DNA of 54,916 bases, taken from assembly GCA_016938135.1 (NCBI GenBank), contig JAFGVD010000035.1, positions 1-54,916 of the forward strand, in the 5' to 3' direction. A program made the position numbers and the translations under genes. The stretch comes from Coriobacteriia bacterium. Lineage in GTDB: Bacteria > Actinomycetota > Coriobacteriia > Anaerosomatales > Anaerosomataceae. Shown one piece after another: positions 29,123 to 37,298 of the stretch; the stretch's first letter is position 1, and every line of letters begins with the position of its first letter. The notes beneath the pieces are model-generated. The model was not told the origin of the DNA, did no database searches, and worked only from the letters and a program-made list of their open reading frames with translations.

Positions 29123-30652
29123 CTAGGCGAGCAGTTCTCGGATCGCGGCAGGCAGGTACCCGTCAAGATCAGAGGCGGTCAGACACGTTTGCGTGAGCTC
29201 ATCCGCAGCGAAGTCGCCCGCTCGACCATGCAGGTATGCGCCCAGGGCCGCCGCATCGAAAGCAGACAACCCCTGCGCCAAGAGAGTGCCCACCATGCCC
29301 GCCAGCACATCGCCCATCCCGGCCGTGGCCATCCCTGGGTTTCCCGCCATCGTGACCACTGCCCTACCCTCACCCGAGATGAGGGTGCGAGCGCCCTTGA
29401 GCAGACAGGCGACCTGCCCTCCGGACATGGCGGTAGCGCTTGTCATCCGATCCGCCTGTATATCCATGGTGGACATCCCCGTCAACCGCGCCAACTCGCC
29501 CGGGTGCGGAGTCAACACCGTTGGCACCTTCCTGTCGAGGATCGCCGAGGGGTCCGTTGCATCGAACGCGTTCAAGGCGTCAGCATCGAGCACGAGCGGG
29601 ATGCTCGTCTCGGCAACAAGTCGACGCACAAGCTCCACCGTCTCGGGATTCATCGTCAAGCCGGGTCCCAGAACCAGCGCGTCGGCCTCGGAGGCGAACC
29701 CCAAAAGCGCGTCTCCCGCGGTCGTCGACAGCGTTCCGGCTGGCGTCTCGGGAAGCGCACGACTGATCACGTGAGGAAGCGTCGTCTGGAGAACGGGGAC
29801 GATGGATCCGGGTACCGCCGAGAACACATAGCCCGCACCCATCCGCGAGGCTCCGCGGGCCGTCAGCACCGCGGCGCCGGCGAATGCACGCGAACCCGCC
29901 ACGATCAGCACGCGGCCTCGCAACCCTTTGTGGTCTTCAGGAGCGGGCACCCGCATCAGGCCGCGATAGTCTCCCCGGTCCCAGACCTCAAGACAGCCCT
30001 CTCGATTGATGTAGACATGCGGGACACCGATGTCATTGATCACGATCCGGCCTGCATGAGCTGCACCCGGCTGTATGAGCAAGCCCACCTTCGGCGCCGA
30101 GAAGGTCACTGTCACATCAGCCATCACAGCGGGACCGCTGACAACGCCGGTATCGGCGTGTACACCTGAAGGGAGATCCACTGCGACCACGAACGCATCG
30201 CTGTCGTTCATCGCCGTGATAGCCGAAGCATACGGCTCAGAGGCCACGCCGTGGATCCCGAAGCCGAAGAGCGCGTCGATGATGACAGGGACGCCCAGCA
30301 AGCCATGGGTGAGCTCGAGCGGACCGTCAGGAACGCTCCACGCCACTCCGGCTTGTATCGCCGTCCGCGCAGCCGTCCGGGCCACTCCCGAGAGCACCTC
30401 GGGGCCGACGATCGCAAGCACGCGCACGTCCCGACCGAGTTCGTGCAGCAGGCGCGCGGCGACCCAGCCGTCCCCGCCATTGTTCCCGTTTCCTGCAACG
30501 ACCGCGACAGGCCCGAGAGGCGCCACGCGGATCACGATGTCGGCGATGGCGTCTCCGGCCCGGTCCATCAGGGTGCCTAGGGTAGCGGCGCCATGAGAGA
30601 CCGCCTCTTGCTCGGCGCGCATCATCTCACCGGCGGTCAGCGCATACTGCAT
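29123..30652 (-). CDS. nnr: bifunctional NAD(P)H-hydrate epimerase / ADP-dependent NAD(P)H-hydrate dehydratase
   Basis: Repairs hydrated NADH and NADPH. 509 residues. The N-terminal YjeF_N epimerase domain (about 1-215) has VAGNGNNGGDGWVAARLL and VDLPSGVHADTG. The C-terminal ribokinase-like dehydratase (about 225-505) has VLTPHPGELARLTG and GNPGMATAGMGDVLAGMVG. Both halves look intact. It lies between acpS and the CBS gene; the acpS-nnr-alr order is common in Gram-positive bacteria and Actinobacteria. Confidence 0.95.
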   Translation of the reverse strand: MQYALTAGEMMRAEQEAVSHGAATLGTLMDRAGDAIADIVIRVAPLGPVAVVAGNGNNGGDGWVAARLLHELGRDVRVLAIVGPEVLSGVARTAARTAIQAGVAWSVPDGPLELTHGLLGVPVIIDALFGFGIHGVASEPYASAITAMNDSDAFVVAVDLPSGVHADTGVVSGPAVMADVTVTFSAPKVGLLIQPGAAHAGRIVINDIGVPHVYINREGCLEVWDRGDYRGLMRVPAPEDHKGLRGRVLIVAGSRAFAGAAVLTARGASRMGAGYVFSAVPGSIVPVLQTTLPHVISRALPETPAGTLSTTAGDALLGFASEADALVLGPGLTMNPETVELVRRLVAETSIPLVLDADALNAFDATDPSAILDRKVPTVLTPHPGELARLTGMSTMDIQADRMTSATAMSGGQVACLLKGARTLISGEGRAVVTMAGNPGMATAGMGDVLAGMVGTLLAQGLSAFDAAALGAYLHGRAGDFAADELTQTCLTASDLDGYLPAAIRELLA

Positions 30653-30672
30653 TCGGCACCTCCCATAAGAAA

Positions 30673-30694
30673 GGGCCGCGCATCGCAGCGGCCC
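30673..30694 (-). terminator. terminator or attenuator after acpS
   Basis: GGGCCGC (30673-30679) and GCGGCCC (30688-30694) with an eight-base loop; on the minus strand it is followed by TTTCTT. It lies ten bases after the acpS stop and 21 bases before the next start, so it probably lowers rather than abolishes transcription of the downstream genes. Confidence 0.7.
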
Positions 30695-30703
30695 CCATAG
30701 CTT

Positions 30704-31192
30704 TCACGACTCTTCGGTATCTTTGCCCACCTCGTCGAGCAACCCGCGCATCTCCTTGAAGGACGCCGCAAGCTTCTGCTGCGGCGTGAGTTCCGGGTCT
30801 TCCTTGCGTGGACGCATCTGTTCAGTGATGGCCACCGCCGAGGCCACCGCCGTGGTGTGCGTGAAGGAGAGCGAGAGGTGCATCTCCACCACGCCGCACT
30901 CGGCGGCCACTTCAGCGGCGCGACCCCTGAGATGCGGCATCGGTCGGCCGCGATCGTCTCTCACGACCTCGACATCGCAAAAACGCATCCCGGAAAACCC
31001 GGTACCGAGCGCCTTGAGCACCGCCTCTTTCGCAGCAAAACGCATGGCGTAGTGGATCTCAGGCTTGTTGCGGCCCTCACAGTAGGCGCGCTCCTCTTCC
31101 GAGAAGATTCGCTCCCTCATCCGGGGGTGACGCTCGAGCGCGGCGCGCATCCGGTCGATCTCGACTATGTCCACACCCAGGCCCGTGATCAT
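30704..31192 (-). CDS. acpS: holo-[acyl-carrier-protein] synthase
   Basis: Transfers phosphopantetheine from CoA to acyl carrier protein. 162 residues against about 120 for typical AcpS. The catalytic core has GVDIVEIDR with the magnesium Asp (residue 8), RFAAKEAVLKALGTGF with the second ligand Glu, and HLSLSFTHTTAVA. About 38 extra C-terminal residues (from MRPRKEDPEL) are charged and predicted helical, with no counterpart that I know. The start is two bases after the glmS stop. Confidence 0.94.
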   Translation of the reverse strand: MITGLGVDIVEIDRMRAALERHPRMRERIFSEEERAYCEGRNKPEIHYAMRFAAKEAVLKALGTGFSGMRFCDVEVVRDDRGRPMPHLRGRAAEVAAECGVVEMHLSLSFTHTTAVASAVAITEQMRPRKEDPELTPQQKLAASFKEMRGLLDEVGKDTEES

Positions 31193-31194
31193 GG

Positions 31195-33021
31195 CTACTC
31201 CACCGTGACTGACTTCGCGAGGTTACGGGGCTGATCGACGTTGCAGCCGCGCATCTTGGCTATGTGGTAGCTCAGCAGCTGCATCGGGATCGTCGCCGGG
31301 ATCGCCGAGATGTCCTCTGACGTCCGCGGTATGTAGAGCACGTGCTCCGCATGGGCCCTGATCTCGTCGTCACCGTGTGTCGCCACAGCGATGACCCGCG
31401 CTCCGCGAGCACGCACTTCCTGGATGTTGGAGACGACTTTCTCGTATGTGTGACCCTGGGTCGCTACGACCACCACCGGCACCTCGGGGGTGATGAGCGC
31501 AATGGGGCCGTGCTTCATCTCGCCCGCAGGATAAGCCTCGGCATGTATGTAGGAGATCTCCTTGAGCTTGAGCGCACCTTCCATTGCGACGGGTACCCCG
31601 ACCCCTCTGCCCAGGAAGAGCGAGGACACGACATCTGTATACTCGCGTGCGCACGATTCGATCTCGTGCTCCTCGGCAAGTATGGCCTCCACGATATCGG
31701 GAAGCGTGGATATCTCCGCCCACAATGCTTCGATCCGATCCTGATCCAATGTGCCTTTTGCCTGCGCAAGCTTGAGCGCAAGCACGTTGAGCGCCGCTAT
31801 CTGCGCCGTGAACGTCTTGGTAGCGGCCACGCCGATCTCGGGGCCTGCGTGAGTGTAGATGACGCCGTCGCTCTCCCTCGTCACCCGGCTGCCCACCACA
31901 TTGGTGATCGCGAAGACCTTCGCTCCGCGGCGACGCGCCTCTCGCACGGCCGCAAGCGTATCGGTGGTCTCTCCGGACTGCGTGATAGCCACCACCAGGG
32001 TTTCATCGTCGACGATGGGATCGCGATAGCGGAACTCGCTGGAGACGTCCACTTCCACAGGTATGCGAGCCCACTGCTCTACAAGGTGCTTCGCGATGAT
32101 CGCTGCATGGTAGCTGGTACCGCACGCCACGATGAACACGCGGTCCACCAAGGAGAGCTGCGCCTCGCTCATCTGGAGTTCGGAAAGCTGCACGGTCCCG
32201 TCCGCATCCATCCTGCCGAGGAGCGTCTCGCGGATCGCCCGTGGCTGCTCGTGGATCTCCTTGAGCATGAAATCGTCGTACCCGCCCTTCTCGGCGGCAT
32301 CCAGGTTCCATTCAACGTGCAGCGTCTCTGGGGTTCTCGGCGCGCCGGACACGTCTGAGACGCGAACCTCCCCGGCAGTGACGGTGGCGATGTCGCCATC
32401 TTCAAGCACGAGGATCTCGCGAGTGTACTCCAGCACCGCAGGGATATCGCTTGCCACGATGTTCTCGCCATCACCCATGCCGATGATGAGTGGCGAGTCG
32501 GCCCGCGCGGCCACTATGGTGTCGGGCTCATCCAAGTGCACGATCGCCAGGGCGTACGCGCCTTCAAGGCGTTTGATGGTCTTGGCCACGGCCTCGGTCA
32601 GGTCACCGTCGAAGTAGCTTTCAACAAGGTGCGCCACGGTCTCGGTGTCGGTCTCCGAGAGCAGGATATGGCCGTTGGCCGCCAGCTCTGCGCGCAGCTC
32701 CACGTAGTTCTCGATAATCCCGTTATGCACAACGGCGATGCGCCCGGAGCAGTCCACATGGGGATGAGCGTTCTCAACGGTGGGCTTGCCGTGCGTCGCC
32801 CATCGGGTGTGACCGATGCCCACATTGCCGGACATCGGCGTGTCCGCCACCGCTTCGCGCAGGTTGACGAGCTTGCCGATACGACGGCCTACCTCAAGGT
32901 TCCCGTCACTGACGATCGCCATGCCTGCCGAGTCATAGCCCCGGTACTCAAGTCGCGCCAGCCCGCCGAGCAAGACATCGCTCGCCTGACGGGGTCCCAC
33001 ATATCCAACTATTCCGCACAT
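31195..33021 (-). CDS. glmS: glutamine-fructose-6-phosphate aminotransferase (isomerising)
   Basis: First committed step to UDP-GlcNAc: makes glucosamine 6-phosphate from fructose 6-phosphate and glutamine. 608 residues. The N-terminal nucleophile Cys2 is in MCGIVGYVG; glutaminase motif GHTRWATHG; two SIS isomerase domains follow, with CGTSYHAA, SGETTDTLAAVREA and the C-terminal DQPRNLAKSVTVE. The ATG has GGGAGG nine bases upstream. Expression is controlled by the ribozyme in the leader (33065-33234), which would self-cleave when the product accumulates. Confidence 0.98.
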   Translation of the reverse strand: MCGIVGYVGPRQASDVLLGGLARLEYRGYDSAGMAIVSDGNLEVGRRIGKLVNLREAVADTPMSGNVGIGHTRWATHGKPTVENAHPHVDCSGRIAVVHNGIIENYVELRAELAANGHILLSETDTETVAHLVESYFDGDLTEAVAKTIKRLEGAYALAIVHLDEPDTIVAARADSPLIIGMGDGENIVASDIPAVLEYTREILVLEDGDIATVTAGEVRVSDVSGAPRTPETLHVEWNLDAAEKGGYDDFMLKEIHEQPRAIRETLLGRMDADGTVQLSELQMSEAQLSLVDRVFIVACGTSYHAAIIAKHLVEQWARIPVEVDVSSEFRYRDPIVDDETLVVAITQSGETTDTLAAVREARRRGAKVFAITNVVGSRVTRESDGVIYTHAGPEIGVAATKTFTAQIAALNVLALKLAQAKGTLDQDRIEALWAEISTLPDIVEAILAEEHEIESCAREYTDVVSSLFLGRGVGVPVAMEGALKLKEISYIHAEAYPAGEMKHGPIALITPEVPVVVVATQGHTYEKVVSNIQEVRARGARVIAVATHGDDEIRAHAEHVLYIPRTSEDISAIPATIPMQLLSYHIAKMRGCNVDQPRNLAKSVTVE

Positions 33022-33037
33022 AAGGAGGGTCCTCCCT
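33022..33037 (-). promoter_or_regulatory. hairpin containing the glmS ribosome-binding site
   Basis: In the message AGGGAGG, ACC, CTCCTT can fold into a compact stem that includes the whole Shine-Dalgarno sequence and ends one base before the ATG. It would reduce initiation independently of the ribozyme. Folding is inferred from complementarity. Confidence 0.4.
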
Positions 33038-33064
33038 CAAAAGGTCGCTCTATAGGAGTGAGGC

Positions 33065-33234
33065 GCGCAGTCCGGTAAGACGCGCGCAAGATACCGGTCC
33101 GCTGTCGCTTTGTCTCCCGGTCACCCGGGTGCTTTGTCGACAACGTCACGACCCCGGTCAGGGCCGGAGGGCCATCCGCCGAATGATTCGATAGACCCCC
33201 GCCTCGTCACCTGATCTGCATCAGGCCCGGCGCT
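33065..33234 (-). ncRNA. glmS ribozyme (glucosamine-6-phosphate-activated self-cleaving riboswitch)
   Basis: The 303-base spacer between glmM and glmS contains, in minus-strand order, the conserved blocks of this ribozyme: A then GCGCC (cleavage between 33234 and 33233); a P1 stem CCTGAT-GCAG-ATCAGG; TGACGAGG (33202-33209); TCTATCGAA; TTCGGCGGATGG (33172-33183); CTCCGG; two GACAAAG blocks (33132-33138 and 33108-33114); and a distal stem CCGGTA/TACCGG (33092-33097, 33072-33077). The order and spacing match the known double-pseudoknot fold. Cleavage leaves a 5'-OH message that is degraded in Bacillus. The 3' boundary is approximate. Confidence 0.93.
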
Positions 33235-33284
33235 TGCGTTCAGGTTGCGCAGGCTCTCCTCTCAACTGTGACAGCTACGCTCAG

Positions 33285-33311
33285 ATTCTAGCAGAGCCCA
33301 CGTAGCGACAA
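33285..33311 (-). promoter_or_regulatory. candidate glmS promoter
   Basis: On the minus strand TTGTCG (33306-33311), a short 15-base spacer, then TAGAAT (33285-33290). The start site would fall about 45 bases before the ribozyme cleavage site. The short spacer lowers confidence, but the -10 box is good. Confidence 0.5.
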
Positions 33312-33324
33312 GGTTACATCCAGG

Positions 33325-34659
33325 CTACCCTAGCTCACGCTTGACTGCGGCGACGATGGAATCGACGACCTCGCTCGCGGTAGCCTGATCGGTCGCCTCG
33401 GCCATCACGCGTATCAGCGGCTCCGTCCCCGATGGCCGCACGAGCACCCGACCGTTCTCGCCCAGACGCTCCTCTGCCGCACGCACCGCATCGTGCACGG
33501 CGGCGCTGATCGACAGGCGCGCGCTGTCCGCGACGGGCACGTTGACCAGCACCTGCGGGAAACGCTGCATGACCTTCCGCAGCTCCGAGAGCGGTTTGCC
33601 CGTCCTCTTGATGATCGCAGCCAGGTGGATTGCCGAGACAAGCCCGTCGCCGGTGGTATTGTGCTCCAGGAAGATGACATGTCCGGACTGCTCGCCACCC
33701 AGACTCGCTCCGGAGGTCCTCATCTGATCCAGCACGTAGCGGTCCCCCACTTTGGTCTTTATGACGTTGACCCCAAGCCCTCGCATGGCCACTTCAAGAC
33801 CGAGGTTGCTCATGACGGTGGTCACGAGCGTGTCATGCGCCAGCGCCGAGCGGGCCATCATGTCCGCGGCACAGACCGCCATGATCTCATCGCCGTCGAC
33901 ATCCGCCCCGGCCTCATCCACCGCAAGCACCCGGTCCGCGTCGCCGTCATGCGCGATGCCAAGATCGAACTCCCCGGATCGGACCAGGTCGGACACTACC
34001 GACAAGTGCGTGGAGCCCGACTCGAGGTTGATATCCATCCCGTTCCAGTCGCAGTTCACGCTCACCACGTGAGCACCCAGTCGCTCCAGCGCGGCCGGCG
34101 TCGTCAGAGCCGAGGCGCCATGACCGCAATCCACCGCGATCCGCATCCCGGAAAGATCTCCGTCCACACCGCCAACAGCATGCGAGACGTAACGGTCGAC
34201 CGCATCGCCTATCAGGACCGCGCGCCCCACCCCGTCACCGGTCGGACGTGCCCAGTTCCTCTCGGACACCAGGAACTCCTCGATCTCGTCCTCGACCTCG
34301 TCGGGGAGCTTGAATCCGTCACGATCGAAGAACTTGATGCCGTTATACTCGGCGGGATTGTGAGACGCCGAGATGACCACGCCGCCATCAGCTCCCAGCA
34401 CCCGCGTGAGATAGGCGACCGCCGGTGTGGGGACCACCCCGCATCGCAGCGCGTCAGCACCGCCGGAGCAGATGCCCGAGACAAGCGCCGCTTCCAGCAT
34501 GTCGCCGCTACGGCGTGTATCCATGCCCACGACGATCTTGCCGCGACCGTACTCGCCCAGGAAATGCCCGGCAGCCTCGCCCAGCCTGAACGCCAGCTCG
34601 GGTGTGAGATCCGTGTTCGCAACACCACGGACGCCATCGGTACCGAATAGTCTGGCCAT
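33325..34659 (-). CDS. glmM: phosphoglucosamine mutase
   Basis: Converts glucosamine 6-phosphate to glucosamine 1-phosphate, the step after GlmS. 444 residues. Begins MARLFGTDGVRGVANTDLTPE; the phosphorylated serine is in VVISASHNPAEYNGIKFF; the metal loop is AHDGDADR; the C-terminal phosphate-binding loop is VRPSGTEPLIRV. It precedes the glmS ribozyme and follows rpsI by 77 bases, with a terminator hairpin in that gap. Confidence 0.97.
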   Translation of the reverse strand: MARLFGTDGVRGVANTDLTPELAFRLGEAAGHFLGEYGRGKIVVGMDTRRSGDMLEAALVSGICSGGADALRCGVVPTPAVAYLTRVLGADGGVVISASHNPAEYNGIKFFDRDGFKLPDEVEDEIEEFLVSERNWARPTGDGVGRAVLIGDAVDRYVSHAVGGVDGDLSGMRIAVDCGHGASALTTPAALERLGAHVVSVNCDWNGMDINLESGSTHLSVVSDLVRSGEFDLGIAHDGDADRVLAVDEAGADVDGDEIMAVCAADMMARSALAHDTLVTTVMSNLGLEVAMRGLGVNVIKTKVGDRYVLDQMRTSGASLGGEQSGHVIFLEHNTTGDGLVSAIHLAAIIKRTGKPLSELRKVMQRFPQVLVNVPVADSARLSISAAVHDAVRAAEERLGENGRVLVRPSGTEPLIRVMAEATDQATASEVVDSIVAAVKRELG

Positions 34660-34681
34660 CGTTCCTCCCCGTTCAGATGAG

Positions 34682-34708
34682 CAAAGCCCGCCACGAGGGC
34701 GGGCTTTG
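34682..34708 (-). terminator. terminator after rplM-rpsI
   Basis: Perfect 11-base-pair stem CAAAGCCCGCC (34682-34692) and GGCGGGCTTTG (34698-34708) with a five-base loop, 28 bases after the rpsI stop. The T-rich part of the arm supplies a short U tail. Confidence 0.8.
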
Positions 34709-34736
34709 TCTGAAGTTCTGAGATGCCTCGCGGCTC

Positions 34737-35135
34737 TTAACGCTTGGAGAACTGCGGACGCTTGCGGGCCTTCTTGAGACCGTACTTCTTGCGCTCGACC
34801 ATACGCGGGTCACGGCGAAGGAACCCTGCACGCTTGAGCTCTCCACGATAGTCATCACCTGCAGCGAGCAGCGCACGGGAGATGCCGTGACGCAACGCGC
34901 CGGCCTGACCCGAGATCCCGCCTCCGTTGATGGTGGCGAACACGTCGAAGTGACCCAGGGTCTCGGTGACCTTGAAGGGCTGCTCAACGTAGTTCTTCAG
35001 ACCCTTGCGACCGAAGTGAGTCTCAAACTCACGGCCGTTGATCACATAGACACCGGTTCCGGGAGTGATACGGACACGCGCCGTCGCGGTCTTGCGACGA
35101 CCGGTGCCCCAGTAGACTGCCTTGCTCTCAGCCAT
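34737..35135 (-). CDS. rpsI: 30S ribosomal protein S9
   Basis: 132 residues. [14 protein letters not shown] at the start, [10 protein letters not shown], and the basic tail [12 protein letters not shown] that reaches the ribosomal P site, ending in the conserved Lys-Arg. Three bases after rplM, with which it forms a two-gene operon. Confidence 0.97.
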   Translation of the reverse strand: MAESKAVYWGTGRRKTATARVRITPGTGVYVINGREFETHFGRKGLKNYVEQPFKVTETLGHFDVFATINGGGISGQAGALRHGISRALLAAGDDYRGELKRAGFLRRDPRMVERKKYGLKKARKRPQFSKR

Positions 35136-35138
35136 TCG

Positions 35139-35573
35139 CTAAACCTCCAGCGTGATCTGACGGGGCTTCTGGGCCTCATGGGGATGCTCCGCACCACCGT
35201 AGACCTTGAGCTTCATGTTCATGGCCCGTCCGAGGGTGTTCTTCGGAAGCATGCCCTTGACGGCACCCTGGATGACGCGCTCAGGGCGCGTGGCCAGCAT
35301 GTCGGAGATCGCAGTCTCCTTCAGGCCACCGGGAGAACCAGAGTGGCGGTACTTCTTCTTGTCGGCCATCTTGTTACCGGTAAGCTTGATCTTGCTGGCG
35401 TTGATCACGATGACGTAGTCACCGGTATCCACATGGGGGGTGTACTGCGGCTTATGCTTCCCCTTGAGGATCGATGCGACTTCGCTCGCCAGGCGACCGA
35501 GCACCATATCTGTGGCGTCGATGAGCAGCCATTCCTGCTCAACCTCGCCGGGCTTGGCGTAATAGGTCTTCAA
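35139..35573 (-). CDS. rplM: 50S ribosomal protein L13
   Basis: 144 residues beginning with [26 protein letters not shown] and containing [17 protein letters not shown] and MLPKNTLGR. The start is a TTG at 35573; GGAGG lies four bases upstream and no ATG fits. It has its own strong promoter and a 5' hairpin in the leader, a layout reminiscent of autoregulated L13 leaders. Confidence 0.97.
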   Translation of the reverse strand: MKTYYAKPGEVEQEWLLIDATDMVLGRLASEVASILKGKHKPQYTPHVDTGDYVIVINASKIKLTGNKMADKKKYRHSGSPGGLKETAISDMLATRPERVIQGAVKGMLPKNTLGRAMNMKLKVYGGAEHPHEAQKPRQITLEV

Positions 35574-35602
35574 TGCTCCTCCAAAAATACGGACTTTGCA
35601 GC

Positions 35603-35631
35603 GTTTCTTGAGTTCACGGGGCTCGAGAAAC
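35603..35631 (-). promoter_or_regulatory. leader hairpin of rplM, possible autoregulatory site
   Basis: GTTTCTTGAG (35603-35612) and CTCGAGAAAC (35622-35631) pair at nine of ten positions with a nine-base loop. The element begins within a few bases of the predicted start of transcription and 30 bases before the TTG start. L13 leaders controlled by the protein are known in Firmicutes; whether this is one is inference. Confidence 0.5.
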
Positions 35632-35641
35632 GAACCCTTAG

Positions 35642-35670
35642 ACTATAGCCACGGGGTTTCATTGTGTCAA
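35642..35670 (-). promoter_or_regulatory. promoter of rplM-rpsI
   Basis: On the minus strand TTGACA (35665-35670), exactly 17 bases, then TATAGT (35642-35647): the best consensus promoter in the window. Leader about 62 bases. Confidence 0.85.
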
Positions 35671-35718
35671 CAAACGCCCCCGGGCGTATCCATCAGTCCC
35701 AAGAGCCAGACCATACCA

Positions 35719-36492
35719 CTACAGCCAGCACTCCTCCGGGTACTCGACATGCCACAACACCAGGCCTTGCGGAGGTGCCGTGGGTCCGGCGGCGCTCCGC
35801 TTCCCTGCGGCAAGCACCTCTGTCAGCCAGGTCTCAGAACGCCGTCCTCGACCGACCTCGACAAGGCTTCCTACAACGATCCTGATCATCGAATGCAGGA
35901 ACGCGTTGCCGACCACACGCACCACGATGCTGTGCTCACCCAACTGAGTCTCAGGCGATATGTCGATAAGCTCCAGCGTGCGGACGGTACGTTTCCCTTC
36001 CGCGGACGCCGCCACACAAAACGACCTGAAATCATGCTCGCCGATCAGCGACGCAGCCGCCCTACGCATAGCGCCCAGATCGAGCGCGTCTTTCACCCAC
36101 CACGCCCTGTCCGCAAGAAACAACGGCGGTATGGGTCCGGGAACGATCCGGAAGCGGTACTCCCGGCTGACCGCTGAATGACGCGCGCTGAATCCCTCTG
36201 CGGCCGAACGGACCTCAGTGACCACGATACCTGTGCCGGCAAGCGCATTGATCGAGCGTCGCAATGTGTGCAAGTCCAGGTCATCCGATTCCGTCTGAAA
36301 GCTCATCACCTGGCCCAACGCGTGAACCCCGGCGTCCGTACGACCTGCCCCTACCGTCTCCACGTCATGCCTCAACACAGTCGACAGCGCCTGCTCGATT
36401 CGGCCCTGCACTGTCGGCAGCCCCGGTTGACGGGCAAAGCCCGCGAACCCGGAGCCATCATACGAAAGGGTAAGGACGACCGTTTGAGCCAC
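35719..36492 (-). CDS. truA: tRNA pseudouridine(38-40) synthase
   Basis: Modifies the anticodon arm of many tRNAs. 257 residues from a GTG at 36492 with AGGAGG four bases upstream; the longer upstream frame is not conserved. QTVVLTLSYDGSGFAGFARQ, the catalytic Asp in GAGRTDAGVHALGQV, and FLHSMIRIVVG are family motifs. It lies eight bases after ecfT. The placement rplQ-ecfA1-ecfA2-ecfT-truA-rplM-rpsI is the one familiar from Firmicutes. Confidence 0.96.
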   Translation of the reverse strand: MAQTVVLTLSYDGSGFAGFARQPGLPTVQGRIEQALSTVLRHDVETVGAGRTDAGVHALGQVMSFQTESDDLDLHTLRRSINALAGTGIVVTEVRSAAEGFSARHSAVSREYRFRIVPGPIPPLFLADRAWWVKDALDLGAMRRAAASLIGEHDFRSFCVAASAEGKRTVRTLELIDISPETQLGEHSIVVRVVGNAFLHSMIRIVVGSLVEVGRGRRSETWLTEVLAAGKRSAAGPTAPPQGLVLWHVEYPEECWL

Positions 36493-36500
36493 GAAACCTC

Positions 36501-37298
36501 CTACGCGAAGATCCCCAGCGCGACCAGCGCTGCCGTCCCACAGCATAGCACCGCCCAGTCGCGCATCAGCATACGGGCGGGGGTCAACCGCGTCCTGCCC
36601 GGCCCGCCATGATAACAGCGCGATTCCATCGCCACCGCAAGCTCATCGGCACGTCGGAACAGGTTCACGAACAACGGGATGAGCACAGGCACGTATGCCC
36701 GGGCGCGACGCAAAAGGCCGCCCTCGTCGAATCGCGCCCCACGGGCCATCTGCGCCACGATGATCTTGTCGGCCTCCTCGGCGGTGGTAGGAATGAAGCG
36801 AAGGGCCACCGTAAGCATCATGGCCACATCACCTGCGGGGAACCCGAACCGGGAGAGCGGGCGCATCAGCCGCTCAAGTCCGTCGGTGAGCTGAACGGGC
36901 GTGGTGGTGAGCGTGAGCAGCGATGTGCCTACGACAAGGAGCATGATGCGTGCGGCAAAGAACAGCCCCGTGCGCAGTCCGCCGGCGTCCACAGCTATAG
37001 GCCCCAGGCGGAGGAGCGACTCCGTAGCAGGGTTCCAGCGCAGCGCGTGGGCAAGCACGGTGAAGGTGAGAATCATAGCCACTGCCCTGATGCCACGAAG
37101 CGCGAGGCGCGATGGCACGCATGCAACCAGCATGACCAGGAAGATGAGCGCCGCTGCGATTCCCAGGCCCACGAATCGTTCGACCGTGAAGAGCCCTACG
37201 GTGTAGGCGGCCACCAGTCCCATCTTGGTCTTGGCGTCCAGCCGATGCACGGGAGAATCCACCGCCACATACTGTCCGAAGGTGCGGGGAATCCTCAT
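36501..37298 (-). CDS. ecfT: energy-coupling factor transporter transmembrane protein EcfT
   Basis: Membrane scaffold that links the two ATPases to vitamin- or metal-binding S components. 265 residues with about five or six hydrophobic helices and the two cytoplasmic coupling motifs ARGARFDEG and ESRCYHGG (Ala-Arg-Gly type). Start ATG at 37298 overlaps the TGA of ecfA2 (ATGA); an in-frame TTG six bases earlier is less likely. No S component is encoded in the window, which fits a shared group II module. Confidence 0.93.
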   Translation of the reverse strand: MRIPRTFGQYVAVDSPVHRLDAKTKMGLVAAYTVGLFTVERFVGLGIAAALIFLVMLVACVPSRLALRGIRAVAMILTFTVLAHALRWNPATESLLRLGPIAVDAGGLRTGLFFAARIMLLVVGTSLLTLTTTPVQLTDGLERLMRPLSRFGFPAGDVAMMLTVALRFIPTTAEEADKIIVAQMARGARFDEGGLLRRARAYVPVLIPLFVNLFRRADELAVAMESRCYHGGPGRTRLTPARMLMRDWAVLCCGTAALVALGIFA

